DNA from: Sphingomonas alpina
Lineage (GTDB): Bacteria > Pseudomonadota > Alphaproteobacteria > Sphingomonadales > Sphingomonadaceae
NCBI RefSeq assembly: GCF_014490665.1
Contig: NZ_CP061038.1
Coordinates: forward strand, 2,232,001 to 2,296,000
Reading direction: 5' to 3'
DNA: 64,000 nt
Shown: positions 1 through 8,553 of the stretch, piece after piece
How positions within the stretch are numbered: position 1 is the stretch's first letter
Layout: each line of letters starts with the position of its first letter
The notes under the pieces: generated by a model
What the model was told of the DNA's origin: nothing
The model's input: the letters and a program-made list of their open reading frames with translations, nothing else
Database searches by the model: none
Position numbers and translations under genes: made by a program

Positions 1-56
1 TTGCGGAGCGTCAACGACTTGCAGGTGAAGGGAGAAAACAGGTTGGCCGTGGTCAT
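1..56 (-). CDS. NADH:flavin oxidoreductase / Old Yellow Enzyme family, N-terminal fragment
   Basis: Only the first 18 codons lie in the window. Read on the minus strand they give MTTANLFSPFTCKSLTLR, which matches the usual N-terminus of Old Yellow Enzyme-type FMN oxidoreductases (LFSPFxLKSLTLRNRI). Family members use NAD(P)H to reduce activated C=C bonds. ATG at 56 is preferred over an in-frame ATG at 62 because a GAGAG sequence lies about ten bases upstream of it. The gene is cut by the window edge, so the barrel and FMN site cannot be checked. Confidence 0.6.
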   Translation of the reverse strand, partial: MTTANLFSPFTCKSLTLR

Positions 57-268
57 AAACATGTCACTCTCGTTATATCGGTATCGCCAATACAACGCAT
101 TTCCGGTTTTACATATGGTTTTCGATTGTCGGGTATGATTTGAGCGCAACCCGCCGCGCCCGCGTTGCGATCTGCTGGACCAAGGTGATCGTCCATTGTC
201 TTGCGGTTAGGTTCAGGGCCGCGCAGCTCACGCGGAACGTGGCCGCAAATGTCCCTGAACGCCTCCCG

Positions 269-1876
269 TCACGACCCATCGGCCTTCACATAAATCGGCG
301 CCAGCGCCGCCTGCACATCCGCCGCCTGGATGATGCTCTCCGGCCGGTCGGACGCCCCGGCATCGACGAATTCGACGGTCAGATTGACGCTATGCCCCGA
401 CACGGTCGACGGCCCCACCGGGGTGCCGTTCATGGTCATCGTCGATGTCTGGGTATATTCGTCATTGCCGGTCACCCTGAACGCGGGCTTGCCCTGCTCC
501 ACGGTCAGTTCGGCGGCGCGCAGCAACGCCATTTCGCCGAGCGCGAAGGGGTGCGACTTGTTGCCGAAGAAGGTGACCACCGCGCTCTTTCCGTCCTTCG
601 CCAGTTTCACCGAAAAACCGTTCGCGCGCAGGAATTTGACGGCGGAGCGGTAGGGATTGGCGAGCATGACCTCCTCATGATCGGGCATCCCGTCGATCAG
701 CGCCGCCGGATCGAATCCGACAACGAAGCGCTCATTGCCGTCCAGTTGATGCTGTTCCTCGACCTGGGCGAGAGCCGATCGCAGGCCCGGATGGCTGTCG
801 GCAGGCAGCTTGCCGATCACGGCATGGATCAGTGCCAGGGTGATCTGGCCGACCGGCATTTCCTTCACGCCCTCCAGCCGGGTCGCGGCGCTCTGCGCAT
901 CCCCCTTGCCGAGCAGGGTCGCAGCCTCGATCAGCGGCGACCATGTGTCGAGCGCGGCGCGTTGCTCGGCCGGGTCGCTATTGATCTTGAAATTGCGCTC
1001 GATCGCGGTCGGCTCGCGTGGCGCGGCAATGTTCTTGCGCGCCTGTTCCAGCCACAGCTCGGCAAGGTCGGACCGTCCGGCCACGGCGGCGGTGATCACT
1101 GCCTGTGCCGTGCGCCCGGCATTCACCCCGGTCACCGCGAGGCCGGGCATGCCTATGACCCGGATGTTGGGCAGGTTGATGAAGGTCTGGCCGATCCCAC
1201 CGGGCGCCAGCGGGACATTCTGCCAGTCGGTCAGCGCCTCGGCCCATTCGCCCGCCCGCGCCAGTGCCGCGGCACGCCGCTCGATATAATCGCCGTCGAG
1301 CCGGACGAGATTGTCCCAGCGCGCCTTTTCCCGCGGCGGGATCGTGGTTCGCAAGCCGGACAGGGAGAAGGCGAACCCCGCGATCCTGGCGTTCCACGGC
1401 CGCGCCTGCATCGCGCGAACCGCCTCGTCGGCCGCATCGTCGCGCCGCCCTGCCTCGAGATAGGCGATCGCGCGGAGCATGTGCAGCGAAACGCCGAAGC
1501 TGCGCGCATAGGCCGTATCGGGGCGCTCGATCGCGGCGATCGCATCGAGATCGGCCAGCGCCTCGCGATGCTGTTTGGCCGCGACCCGGAATTTGGCGCG
1601 CGACCGCAGCAGCGCCGCCCGCCGCTCCCAACCGGCCTGCGGATCCAGCGCATCGAGCGCCGCGGTGCAGCGTTCGATGCCGACCGATGGCACTGTCCTG
1701 GGCGTCAGCGCGCGGGCCGCGGTCGGGCCCATCATGAACTTGGTCGTCCCGGAGACCTGGTTTTCACCGCAACCGGTCCAGGGGCTGGCGGGTTTCGCCG
1801 CCTCTTTCGCCTCTGCCATGCTCCCCGTCACGGAAATCGCCGCCGCAAGCACGGCGCTGCCCCAATATCTGTTCAT
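269..1876 (-). CDS. Secreted TPR-like protein of unknown function
   Basis: 535 residues. The first ~23 residues form a signal peptide (hydrophobic VLAAAISVTGSM followed by AEA), so the protein should be periplasmic or exported. Residues ~85-260 are rich in Ala/Arg/Leu helical pairs (for example a stretch around RAIAYLEAGRRDDAADEAVRAM) typical of tetratricopeptide repeats, which usually hold protein partners. The C-terminal third is mixed alpha/beta and not recognised. No catalytic motif is visible. It is in the same orientation as the flavin oxidoreductase downstream but about 210 bases away, so co-transcription is uncertain. A long open frame on the opposite strand is an antisense shadow with Arg/His-rich composition. 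Confidence 0.8.
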   Translation of the reverse strand: MNRYWGSAVLAAAISVTGSMAEAKEAAKPASPWTGCGENQVSGTTKFMMGPTAARALTPRTVPSVGIERCTAALDALDPQAGWERRAALLRSRAKFRVAAKQHREALADLDAIAAIERPDTAYARSFGVSLHMLRAIAYLEAGRRDDAADEAVRAMQARPWNARIAGFAFSLSGLRTTIPPREKARWDNLVRLDGDYIERRAAALARAGEWAEALTDWQNVPLAPGGIGQTFINLPNIRVIGMPGLAVTGVNAGRTAQAVITAAVAGRSDLAELWLEQARKNIAAPREPTAIERNFKINSDPAEQRAALDTWSPLIEAATLLGKGDAQSAATRLEGVKEMPVGQITLALIHAVIGKLPADSHPGLRSALAQVEEQHQLDGNERFVVGFDPAALIDGMPDHEEVMLANPYRSAVKFLRANGFSVKLAKDGKSAVVTFFGNKSHPFALGEMALLRAAELTVEQGKPAFRVTGNDEYTQTSTMTMNGTPVGPSTVSGHSVNLTVEFVDAGASDRPESIIQAADVQAALAPIYVKADGS

Positions 1877-1960
1877 CGATGCCCCCCAGTGCCGTCCAGA
1901 GATTTGACTGAGCGGCCAAAGTCAAGCGCCGGCATGGGGCTCGACGGTGCCGATCCCCGA

Positions 1961-2491
1961 TCAGCGGCGCAACCCTATCTCCAGCTGTAGGAACAGCGCG
2001 CCCAATTGACCCTTACCTGGCGCACGCTCCGGCATCCGCTGCACGACGTGCCGGACCTCCGGCGATGCCTGAGCGATCGCCCAGTGAATTTCCGCCTCCC
2101 CGTGGCCGGCTTCGCCCGCGCTGAGCGCGATCGCCTGCGCGGCGTAAGCCGCCGGACCGAGGATGTGATTCACCTGATGCGAGCTCGCAATCGGATGGGT
2201 GTATGCGGTTGCCGCGGCAGCGCAGGCCGCCCGCGCAGCAGCCGCGGCAGCCGGATCGCCAGCCTCTCGCGCGGCGGCATGCGCTGCCCAGGCGATCTTG
2301 CGCAGCGCCGCGGTGCGCATCCCGCTGTCGGCAAAGGCCCGGCTCGCCGCGATCGCCTCGCGCGGACGGGTGTCGTCCGGTGCCTTCGCTTCGAAAATCG
2401 GCAGCGCACGTTCGGCGCAATCGGCGGCCCAGCGCGCGACAGGGCGCAGGTCTTCGATGGTCAGCAGCGGCGCGTCGGGATCGGAAGTCAT
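1961..2491 (-). CDS. Putative immunity protein, Imm5-like all-helical protein
   Basis: 176 residues, almost entirely alpha-helical and very Ala-rich. The opening (IEDLRPVARWAADCAERALP, then FEAKAPDDTRPREAI) and the repeated pairs AWAAHAAAREAGDPAAAAAARAA match a family described as putative immunity proteins (Imm5-like), once also mis-named exonuclease SbcC. Such proteins are thought to neutralise polymorphic toxins, but no toxin gene is adjacent. The gene stands alone, with a divergent hydrolase gene 189 bases away across an AT-rich promoter region that holds the palindrome ATTGCGCAAT at 2499-2508. Function is inferred from family resemblance only. Confidence 0.6.
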   Translation of the reverse strand: MTSDPDAPLLTIEDLRPVARWAADCAERALPIFEAKAPDDTRPREAIAASRAFADSGMRTAALRKIAWAAHAAAREAGDPAAAAAARAACAAAATAYTHPIASSHQVNHILGPAAYAAQAIALSAGEAGHGEAEIHWAIAQASPEVRHVVQRMPERAPGKGQLGALFLQLEIGLRR

Positions 2492-2679
2492 TGCCTGTAT
2501 TGCGCAATCTATTGGAGATTATTATCTTAAGTACTTGATATTCAATGAATTATGCAGGATTTTTGTCGAGACCAGGGCAGAGCGAAGGTGACACAAACCG
2601 GTGTCCCATATCTCCTGTCGTTCGTCATCAAAGCTGCGTTTCTGGAAAGCAACCTGTTCGGCGCGGGGCTGGTTCGGAT

Positions 2680-3177
2680 ATGGCGCTGCATATGATTTTT
2701 CGAAAACAGGCCTTGCTCGTCGTCGACGTCCAACCGAGCTTCGCGGTGCCCGAGGGCATGATCCGCGACATCACGGCGCTGAGCCGGAGACTCTACACCA
2801 TCGCCACGGTCGAGCGGCACGACGAGGCGATAACCCCGTTCGAGCGGCAGCTCGGCTGGCATCCCGGCGCTGATGACGACAGCCTGGTGCCGGCCGACCG
2901 CATATTCATCAAACACGGCTATCTGCCGCCGGCCGACGCGATCGATCACCTGAAATCGCTTGGCGTCGACCGCGTGCTGGTGTGCGGCGTGCAGGCCGAC
3001 ACATGCTGCCTCGCCGCCGGCTTCATGCTGTTCGACGCCGGGCTTCACCCGACCCTGCTCAAATGGCTCAGCATCGGATCGTCGCTCGATCGGTCGGCCG
3101 ATCTGGGCGCCAATTTGTGGCGGCATCATTTCGGCAGCGTGCTGTATAGCGCCGATGCGCTTCGGCTCGACCGCTGA
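2680..3177 (+). CDS. Isochorismatase-like cysteine hydrolase
   Basis: 165 residues from ATG 2680 (an ATG at 2692 is also possible). The fold signature of the isochorismatase/nicotinamidase family is visible: ALLVVDVQPSF with catalytic Asp16, Lys78 in the FIKHGY segment, and the nucleophile Cys109 in GVQADTCC. These three form the Asp-Lys-Cys triad that hydrolyses amides or vinyl ethers. The lid region is short compared with pyrazinamidases, so the substrate cannot be named. The open frame extends 45 codons upstream, but that part is basic, lacks family similarity and overlaps the divergent promoter region, so the internal start was chosen. Confidence 0.78.
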   Translation: MALHMIFRKQALLVVDVQPSFAVPEGMIRDITALSRRLYTIATVERHDEAITPFERQLGWHPGADDDSLVPADRIFIKHGYLPPADAIDHLKSLGVDRVLVCGVQADTCCLAAGFMLFDAGLHPTLLKWLSIGSSLDRSADLGANLWRHHFGSVLYSADALRLDR

Positions 3178-3184
3178 CCGGCCG

Positions 3185-4003
3185 TCAGGGCGACAGAAGC
3201 GGCCCGCCCGGCGTCCCGATCGCCTCCCGGATCGCCCGCTCGACCGGCGAATAGCCGCCATCGGCCCGGTCGAGGCACAGCGGCTCGCGCGGCAATAGCG
3301 GGGGCTGCGCCATGAAGCGCGGGGTCGTGCCGCGATGCGGCTGGGCGGCATGTACCAGGAACGGATGGCACAGATACACCGTGCCGGCCTCGCCCACGGC
3401 CAGCACTTCCGGCCGATGCGCCGACGCCGCGAAGCCGTCGGCCGCCAGCTCGCGCAGGGTCAGCCCCGCCTCCCCCGCCGGCGCCAGCTGCCGGGCGATG
3501 TCGCGGTGCGACCCGATCCGGATACGGGTCGGGGCATCATACGGGCCGACATCGGAAAACAGGAACAGCATCAGCAGCGCCCGGCCCCGGCTGCGCACAT
3601 TGGCGCGCCATTCCATGAAGTCCGGATGATCGGTCCCGAAGCTCACATCGACATGCCAGCCGGTGTCGCCAGGCGCATCGGAGGAGGGAAAGCGGACCGG
3701 AAACGTCCCCAGCGTGACGCGGGGAATCCAGCGTCCCGGCCCGACCAGCTGGTCGAACGCGCGGCGCAGCACCGGCGTATTGGCCGCCTCGCGGAACGGC
3801 GGCTGGCCGAACTGATCGAGGCGGATGACCGGGCGGGTCCAGCTGCTTGGGTCATCGGGATCGCATCCCGTCGCCTGCCACAGGATGGCGCGCGCCTGTT
3901 CGGCAGTCTGTTTGGCGAAGGCTTGGTCGAGGCGAACAAAGCCGTCGCGGATGAACGAATGGATGTCGGCGGCGCTGAGCGCTCGCGCAGGATCGAGGTC
4001 CAT
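3185..4003 (-). CDS. Phytanoyl-CoA dioxygenase (PhyH) family protein
   Basis: 272 residues, usual length for PhyH-type Fe(II)/2-oxoglutarate oxygenases. The metal-binding facial triad is readable: His117 and Asp119 in GWHVDVSFG, and the distal His218 in HPFLVHAAQPHRG, with Arg224 placed to bind 2-oxoglutarate. Family members hydroxylate lipids, amino acids or secondary metabolites; the substrate here is unknown. It converges on the isochorismatase-like gene with only 7 bases between stop codons. Cytosolic, with no signal peptide. The start ATG at 4003 has weak ribosome-binding sequence upstream. Confidence 0.8.
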   Translation of the reverse strand: MDLDPARALSAADIHSFIRDGFVRLDQAFAKQTAEQARAILWQATGCDPDDPSSWTRPVIRLDQFGQPPFREAANTPVLRRAFDQLVGPGRWIPRVTLGTFPVRFPSSDAPGDTGWHVDVSFGTDHPDFMEWRANVRSRGRALLMLFLFSDVGPYDAPTRIRIGSHRDIARQLAPAGEAGLTLRELAADGFAASAHRPEVLAVGEAGTVYLCHPFLVHAAQPHRGTTPRFMAQPPLLPREPLCLDRADGGYSPVERAIREAIGTPGGPLLSP

Positions 4004-4365
4004 GAGTGTCTCGCAATCATATCAAACGCAAAGGATCGGCAGCCCATGAGCGCTGCACGAAGCGAGGCCGCAATCGGCCCGCTCAGATCAGCGGAAACGC
4101 AGCCGCGCGGTTGAGAATGATGAACGTCATGGCGGGGAGTATAGCGCGATATGGCGCCCGAATGAAGCCATTCGCTGGAGGATCGCCCGACCCTGCGCAC
4201 TCTCGCTGCTTTCTGGTGTTCAGCACGATTCAGCCGCACTCGCCGTCCGGATTGAGCGCATGACCATCCTGCCTCCGGCGCATGACGGCCCGTCTTGTCA
4301 TTCCCCGACTGGCTCCCGATCTTCCAGCCAGCAACAGCATCGGCGGCCACGCCCGGAGACACAGC
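4004..4365. other. Divergent intergenic region without a convincing gene
   Basis: This 362-base gap lies between the divergent PhyH and thiolase genes. No protein-like open frame is seen on either strand. A minus-strand frame of 15 codons (ATG near 4131) lacks a ribosome-binding sequence. It presumably holds both promoters. A GGAGA ribosome-binding sequence at about 4354 precedes the thiolase ATG. Confidence 0.5.
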
Positions 4366-5628
4366 ATGCAGCGTTTTGCTCTGAAAACCTTTATCGCTTC
4401 TGGATTGCGGACGCCGTTCGGCCGCGGCGGCGGGGCGCTGGCGGATCATGATGCGATCAGCCTCTCGGTACCTCTGGTCCAGGCGATGGCTGAGAAAGCC
4501 CGCCCCGACCTGTTCATCTGGGGCACGGTGATCCCGAGCCTGGGATGGAGCAATATCGGGCGCGAAATCTGGCTCGACGCGAAACTCGATCCCACCGTCC
4601 CGGCCTTTTCCGCGGTGCTGGCCTGCTCGACCTCCATGGTCGCGGCATTCGCAGCGGCCGGGCTGCTCGGCGGCGGCACCGATCTGGTCATGGTCGGCGG
4701 CGCCGAGGTGATGAGCAACCCGCCGATCGGCCTGAAGCTCGAGGCATCGAAGCGCATCGTGAAGTTGTTCCGTACCAATCCCGGCGAAGCGCTTGCCGCG
4801 CTGCAGACCCTGACCCCCGACGATCTCGTCCTGCCGGTCAAGGGCTGGGCCAACCGGATCACCGGGCGGACGATGGGCGACCATATGGAAGAGACCGCGC
4901 AAATCTGGGAGATCGGCCGTGCCGCGCAGGACGACTGGGCACTGAAGAGTCATCAGCGCGCAGTGGCCGGGTGGGACAATGGCTTTTTCGACGATCTGGT
5001 GATCGCGCTGCCGGAGATCACGCGCGACGCCAATCCGCGTGCCGACACCTCGGCGGAAAAGCTCGCTTCATTGCCCGCGGCATTCGACAAGTCGGGCAAG
5101 GGCTCGCTCAGCGCGGGCAACAGCTCGCCGATCACCGATGGCGCGGCGGCGTGCTGGGTGGCGACCGAGGCGGGGCTGGCAAAGCTTCCAGCCGGGACCT
5201 TCCATGCCGAGCTGATCGATCATGAGATCGCCGCGGTCGATCACGGCATCGACGGGCTGCTGATGGCGCCGAGCTTCGCCATTCCCCGCCTGCTCGCGCG
5301 CCATGGCCTCAGATATGAAGACATCGCACTGTGGGAAATCCATGAGGCGTTTGCCGCGCAGGTGCTGGCCAATGTCGCCGCGCTGGAAAAGCCCGGCTGG
5401 ACGCGCGACCGGGCGGGCGTGGACTTCGATTTCGGCCCTTTCCCGTGGGACCGGGTCAATCCCAATGGTGGGTCGGTCGCGATCGGCCACCCCTTCGCCG
5501 CAACCGGCGCGCGCGACCTCAGCCAGGCGGTGAAGGAGCTATGGGCGAAGCCGTCGGGGTCGTTTGCGGTGGTCAGCGTCTGTGCCGATGGCGGGCACGG
5601 CACGATCGCCCTGCTGCGCCGCCCTTGA
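4366..5628 (+). CDS. Thiolase family acetyl-CoA acyltransferase
   Basis: 420 residues from ATG 4366, which has GGAGA ten bases upstream; the open frame upstream of it is not protein-like. Thiolases cleave 3-ketoacyl-CoA or condense acetyl-CoA units. The catalytic residues are present: acylated Cys87 in LACSTSM, His326 in EIHEAFA, His375 in NGGSVAIGHPFAATGAR and Cys406 in VCADGGHG. The last motif is usually CxGGGxG, so Ala-Asp is a mild variation. The length and the HPFAATGAR form are closest to FadI-type degradative thiolases. No other beta-oxidation gene is adjacent. A 51-codon stress-type gene follows 61 bases downstream but appears to have its own promoter. Confidence 0.85.
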   Translation: MQRFALKTFIASGLRTPFGRGGGALADHDAISLSVPLVQAMAEKARPDLFIWGTVIPSLGWSNIGREIWLDAKLDPTVPAFSAVLACSTSMVAAFAAAGLLGGGTDLVMVGGAEVMSNPPIGLKLEASKRIVKLFRTNPGEALAALQTLTPDDLVLPVKGWANRITGRTMGDHMEETAQIWEIGRAAQDDWALKSHQRAVAGWDNGFFDDLVIALPEITRDANPRADTSAEKLASLPAAFDKSGKGSLSAGNSSPITDGAAACWVATEAGLAKLPAGTFHAELIDHEIAAVDHGIDGLLMAPSFAIPRLLARHGLRYEDIALWEIHEAFAAQVLANVAALEKPGWTRDRAGVDFDFGPFPWDRVNPNGGSVAIGHPFAATGARDLSQAVKELWAKPSGSFAVVSVCADGGHGTIALLRRP

Positions 5629-5654
5629 GGAACTCACTCCTCCCCATACTCGTT
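5629..5654 (+). promoter_or_regulatory. EcfG-type general stress promoter (GGAAC-N17-CGTT)
   Basis: GGAAC at 5629-5633 and CGTT at 5651-5654 are separated by exactly 17 bases. This is a full match to the -35/-10 consensus of the alphaproteobacterial general stress sigma factor EcfG. It begins on the first base after the thiolase stop codon and lies 36 bases before the ATG of the 51-codon gene. Predicted from sequence only. Confidence 0.6.
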
Positions 5655-5689
5655 TTCACCTGCACATCACGACGCCGAGGAGAGGCACC

Positions 5690-5845
5690 ATGTCCGAGCT
5701 CAACACCGAACAATGGGAAAAGGAACTGCGCGCCTTGCTCGACCAGCTTCAGGCGCACCCTTCGCGTGATTCCACGGTTGAGCGCCAGCGCATCGCCGTG
5801 CTGACGAACCTGATCGCGGCGCGGGGGAACAAGGTCGCGGCATGA
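5690..5845 (+). CDS. Small helical protein (51 aa), probable stress-induced
   Basis: Starts at ATG 5690 behind a strong GAGGAGAGG ribosome-binding sequence. The 51-residue product (MSELNTEQWEKELRALLDQL...) is a soluble, amphipathic helical protein with no cysteine and no membrane segment. A perfect EcfG-type promoter 36 bases upstream suggests induction by general stress. Short helical proteins of this kind are common in sphingomonads, but their function is not known. The open frame upstream of the chosen start runs through the end of the thiolase gene in another frame and is not protein-like. Confidence 0.65.
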   Translation: MSELNTEQWEKELRALLDQLQAHPSRDSTVERQRIAVLTNLIAARGNKVAA

Positions 5846-5967
5846 TGAGGGCGCCGGTCCTTACGCCTGCGTATCGCTGAACCCGGAACCCAACACGGCG
5901 TATCGGAGCGCGTTCTTATGCACGCCTCCGATGCGCGTCGTTCGGCGGACTCAGAGCCAGCAGATCG

Positions 5968-6462
5968 TCAATTGCCGCCGCGCGTCGGCATAATGATCTT
6001 CCCGGAACCGGCATCGAATGACCCGCAATGCCCGACGCCGTCCGAAATTTCGTCCGCGGCAATGCTGTCGTTGCGGTCCGTGTCCAGGCAATCGAACGTG
6101 GCGAGCGGCAGGCGAAGCATTTCCTCCAAGGTCAGCGAGCCGTCGTGATTGCCATCCGTGGCGGAAAAGAATGCCATCTCCCCATCACGCGCACGCTTCA
6201 ACTCCTCCGCTTCGAGGTGGACATTTTCCGGTGCATAAACGGCGTCGACCATCATAGACCACTCGACGCGGCTCAGGCGCGAATCATGGTCCTTATCCCA
6301 TGCCGACAGCCCTGATTTGTAGGTGCTCCGGAGCCCCTCCCTTGTTTGCGCCCCCTCTCTTTTGCTGTCGATCGTGGACTGGGCTGGCGAAGCAAGGATC
6401 GGATTTGCCGCTGCCAACAGGCAGACCGCAAGCGTTCGGGGCACTGATGGTAAGAATGGCAT
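5968..6462 (-). CDS. Periplasmic EF-hand calcium-binding protein
   Basis: 164 residues from ATG 6462, chosen because it opens a clear signal peptide (TLAVCLLAAANPILAS). Three EF-hand loops follow: Asp56-Glu67 (DKDHDSRLSRVE), Asp103-Glu114 (DGNHDGSLTLEE) and Asp127-Glu138 (DTDRNDSIAADE). The positions of Asp, Gly/Ser and the final Glu fit calcium ligation. The third loop has Asp in place of the usual Gly at its sixth position. Exported calcium-binding proteins of this type are frequent in sphingomonads; a role in calcium buffering or signalling is an inference. A longer in-frame start at 6537 would place a non-hydrophobic extension before the signal peptide. Confidence 0.78.
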   Translation of the reverse strand: MPFLPSVPRTLAVCLLAAANPILASPAQSTIDSKREGAQTREGLRSTYKSGLSAWDKDHDSRLSRVEWSMMVDAVYAPENVHLEAEELKRARDGEMAFFSATDGNHDGSLTLEEMLRLPLATFDCLDTDRNDSIAADEISDGVGHCGSFDAGSGKIIMPTRGGN

Positions 6463-6624
6463 GGCAGCGTGATCGTCCAGCAGGTTCGCGATGGCAATGC
6501 GCAATGCGCCCGCATGGCTGCGTAGCCCGCCAATCAAGGTAAACGACCCGTTAATTCGTCCCGGCCCGGCACGTTCGAAAACAGGGGCTGGCGACGCGCG
6601 CCGCTTTGCAGGACAGAGTGGCAG

Positions 6625-7323
6625 ATGAGCTGGAGAATCCCCCTGGCGGCAGGCCGCAAGACCCTGGGCATCCAGTTGATCGCCCCCTTGCTGTTCGGCG
6701 CGGCCCTGTTCGTCGGTGGCATCGGCCTGATCGCTGCCCCGGCGACGAACGCGACAACACCGATCGCCAGTGCAAAGCTACCCGCCCCCAACCTTGCTCC
6801 CGTCCCCGCCAAGGCGGCGGCAACAATCCCGGCCGTTGCGCCCGCGCCCGTCAACACCCGCTTCGTCGTGAAGCGCATCCTGTCGATCCCCGGCCCGATG
6901 CATCAGGGCGATTCCTATTGGGACGAAAGCGGCGCGCCCGCGACCGGCCAGATGGTCGTCACGGTCGACCTCGCCGCGCAGACCCTGTCGGTGTTCCGCG
7001 CCGGCTATGAGATCGGCACGGCGGTGATTATCTATGGCGATGAGGGAACACCGACACCGCTCGGCATCTTCCCGATTACGCAGAAGGACGCCGACCACGT
7101 CTCCAACCTGTACAACGCTCCGATGCCGTACATGCTGCGCATGACCAATGACGGCATCTCGATCCATGGCAGCAAGGTCGGCGACGGCTTCGTCACGCAT
7201 GGTTGCGTCGGCATTCCGGTCGCGTTTGCGAAGAAGCTGTTCGGCGCGGTCAAGCTGGGCGACAAGGTAATCGTGACGCGCGGCGAGATGCTCAACCTGG
7301 GCGACGCCATCACCGCCGCGTGA
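6625..7323 (+). CDS. L,D-transpeptidase (YkuD/ErfK family)
   Basis: 232 residues. One N-terminal membrane anchor (about residues 13-38) is followed by a Pro/Ala-rich linker and a YkuD catalytic domain (about 108-220). The catalytic signature is His181 in SIHGS, then His192 and Cys194 in THGCVGIP. The enzyme should form 3-3 peptidoglycan cross-links or attach proteins to the wall, in the periplasm. The usual Arg after HGCx is Gly here, a form common in alphaproteobacterial members. An unrelated minus-strand EF-hand gene lies upstream. The next gene is separated by 80 bases and appears independent. Confidence 0.85.
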   Translation: MSWRIPLAAGRKTLGIQLIAPLLFGAALFVGGIGLIAAPATNATTPIASAKLPAPNLAPVPAKAAATIPAVAPAPVNTRFVVKRILSIPGPMHQGDSYWDESGAPATGQMVVTVDLAAQTLSVFRAGYEIGTAVIIYGDEGTPTPLGIFPITQKDADHVSNLYNAPMPYMLRMTNDGISIHGSKVGDGFVTHGCVGIPVAFAKKLFGAVKLGDKVIVTRGEMLNLGDAITAA

Positions 7324-7403
7324 CAGGCGAGCACAGCGCATGCGTCGCTGATGCGGCTTCCGATCGGCCCATATTCCTGTAGATCGCGATCAGGAGGTGC
7401 GTC

Positions 7404-8522
7404 ATGGCCAAAGCCAGGAAGAAGTTGTTGCCGAAGGATTTCGAGGCGCAACTTGAAAGCGGCGACCTGGACGCGCTCAAGGCGATCTTCGACACCTGCG
7501 ACATCAATGCGCGGGGCGGCTACCGCAAGCAGACCGCGTTGGCGTTCAACCAGTGTCCTGACGGACTGACACGCTGGCTGGTCGAGCAAGGTGCCGATCT
7601 CTCGGCGGTCGACACCTATGGGGAAACTCCGCTGCATTCGCGGGCAGGACATTGGCAGGGGAATGTCGAGATTCTGCTGGAGCTTGGCGCGGACCTTCAT
7701 CATGGCGAGAACCTGCACGGCACGCCGCTCCATAAGGCGGCGGGACACTATAATCTCCGCACCACACACCTGCTGATCGAGCATGGCGCGCGGGTCGATG
7801 CCCTCAACCGCGCGAAACAGACGCCGCTGGCCCATGCGCTGCAGTCCTGCAGCAACGCCAATATCAAGAACATGGCGACGCTGGCGGAACTGCTGATCGA
7901 GGAAGGCCGGCGCCAGGCGCCAAAGCAGAAGGGACTTTTATCCGCCGTTTTTGGCTCGCGCCGGAAGGCGGATGCGCATCAGACGCCGGCAATGAAGGCG
8001 TTCGTCACGCGGATTGGCACCGGTTTCGAATTTCATCGCGCCGGTTTCAACCCCGACTATCTCGACGAAACAAGCGCCGGGCTCGACAAACTCTATGCCC
8101 TGTTCGACGTGCCACCAGTTCCCCGCCGCGCCATGCATGACGGCACATCGCCGATCATAGCCAGGGCCGCGCGCTGGGAAGACCGCTTTCAGGAACTCTG
8201 GGAATTGCTGATCCCGTCAAAAGGTCCTGCCAGCACCACACAGGGCGAAGTGATCCGCATCGCCGGCAAGATCCGCCGCGAGATCGACGGCAATGGCGGG
8301 GGCAATTGGGACGCCGATTTCAGGAAAATGGCCGATGCCTTCCTCGCGTATGTCGGCACCGGCACCCCACTTCCCGACGCCGAATTGACCGACGCGCGGG
8401 AGATTATCACCGAGATCAAGAGACGAAACGGCGATACGAACCGGATGTGCGAGCTTGCCGTCAATTGGGTGACACTCAATCCCACGCCCGTGAAGCTGCC
8501 GCCCCCGGAGTATGATCGCTAG
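7404..8522 (+). CDS. Ankyrin-repeat protein with unknown C-terminal domain
   Basis: 372 residues. ATG 7404 follows AGGAGG at a good distance. Ankyrin repeats occupy about residues 20-170, with the signature turns ETPLHSRAG (74-82), GTPLHKAAG (106-114) and QTPLAHALQ (139-147) and their L-E-L-GAD/EHGA partners. These mediate protein contacts. Residues ~185-372 hold a mixed domain not recognised, ending in a Pro-rich tail. There is no signal peptide, so it should be cytosolic. The next gene starts 31 bases downstream on the same strand and may form an operon with it. Ankyrin proteins paired with unknown proteins can be effector or immunity modules, but nothing in the sequence proves this. Confidence 0.75.
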   Translation: MAKARKKLLPKDFEAQLESGDLDALKAIFDTCDINARGGYRKQTALAFNQCPDGLTRWLVEQGADLSAVDTYGETPLHSRAGHWQGNVEILLELGADLHHGENLHGTPLHKAAGHYNLRTTHLLIEHGARVDALNRAKQTPLAHALQSCSNANIKNMATLAELLIEEGRRQAPKQKGLLSAVFGSRRKADAHQTPAMKAFVTRIGTGFEFHRAGFNPDYLDETSAGLDKLYALFDVPPVPRRAMHDGTSPIIARAARWEDRFQELWELLIPSKGPASTTQGEVIRIAGKIRREIDGNGGGNWDADFRKMADAFLAYVGTGTPLPDAELTDAREIITEIKRRNGDTNRMCELAVNWVTLNPTPVKLPPPEYDR

Positions 8523-8553
8523 ACCGATGCCGCCGGCAAGGCGACAATAGCCA

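Noticed and set aside
140..1990. 616-codon open frame antisense to the TPR-like gene
   Set aside because: Composition is Arg/His/Gly-rich and shadow-like, with no domain. The opposite strand has a signal peptide and ordered repeats.
4086..4131. 15-codon frame upstream of the PhyH gene
   Set aside because: No ribosome-binding sequence and too short to judge; a leader peptide cannot be supported.
3335..4953. Long open frames antisense to the PhyH and thiolase genes
   Set aside because: Both opposing strands contain complete catalytic motifs of known families; the antisense frames are GC-rich shadows.
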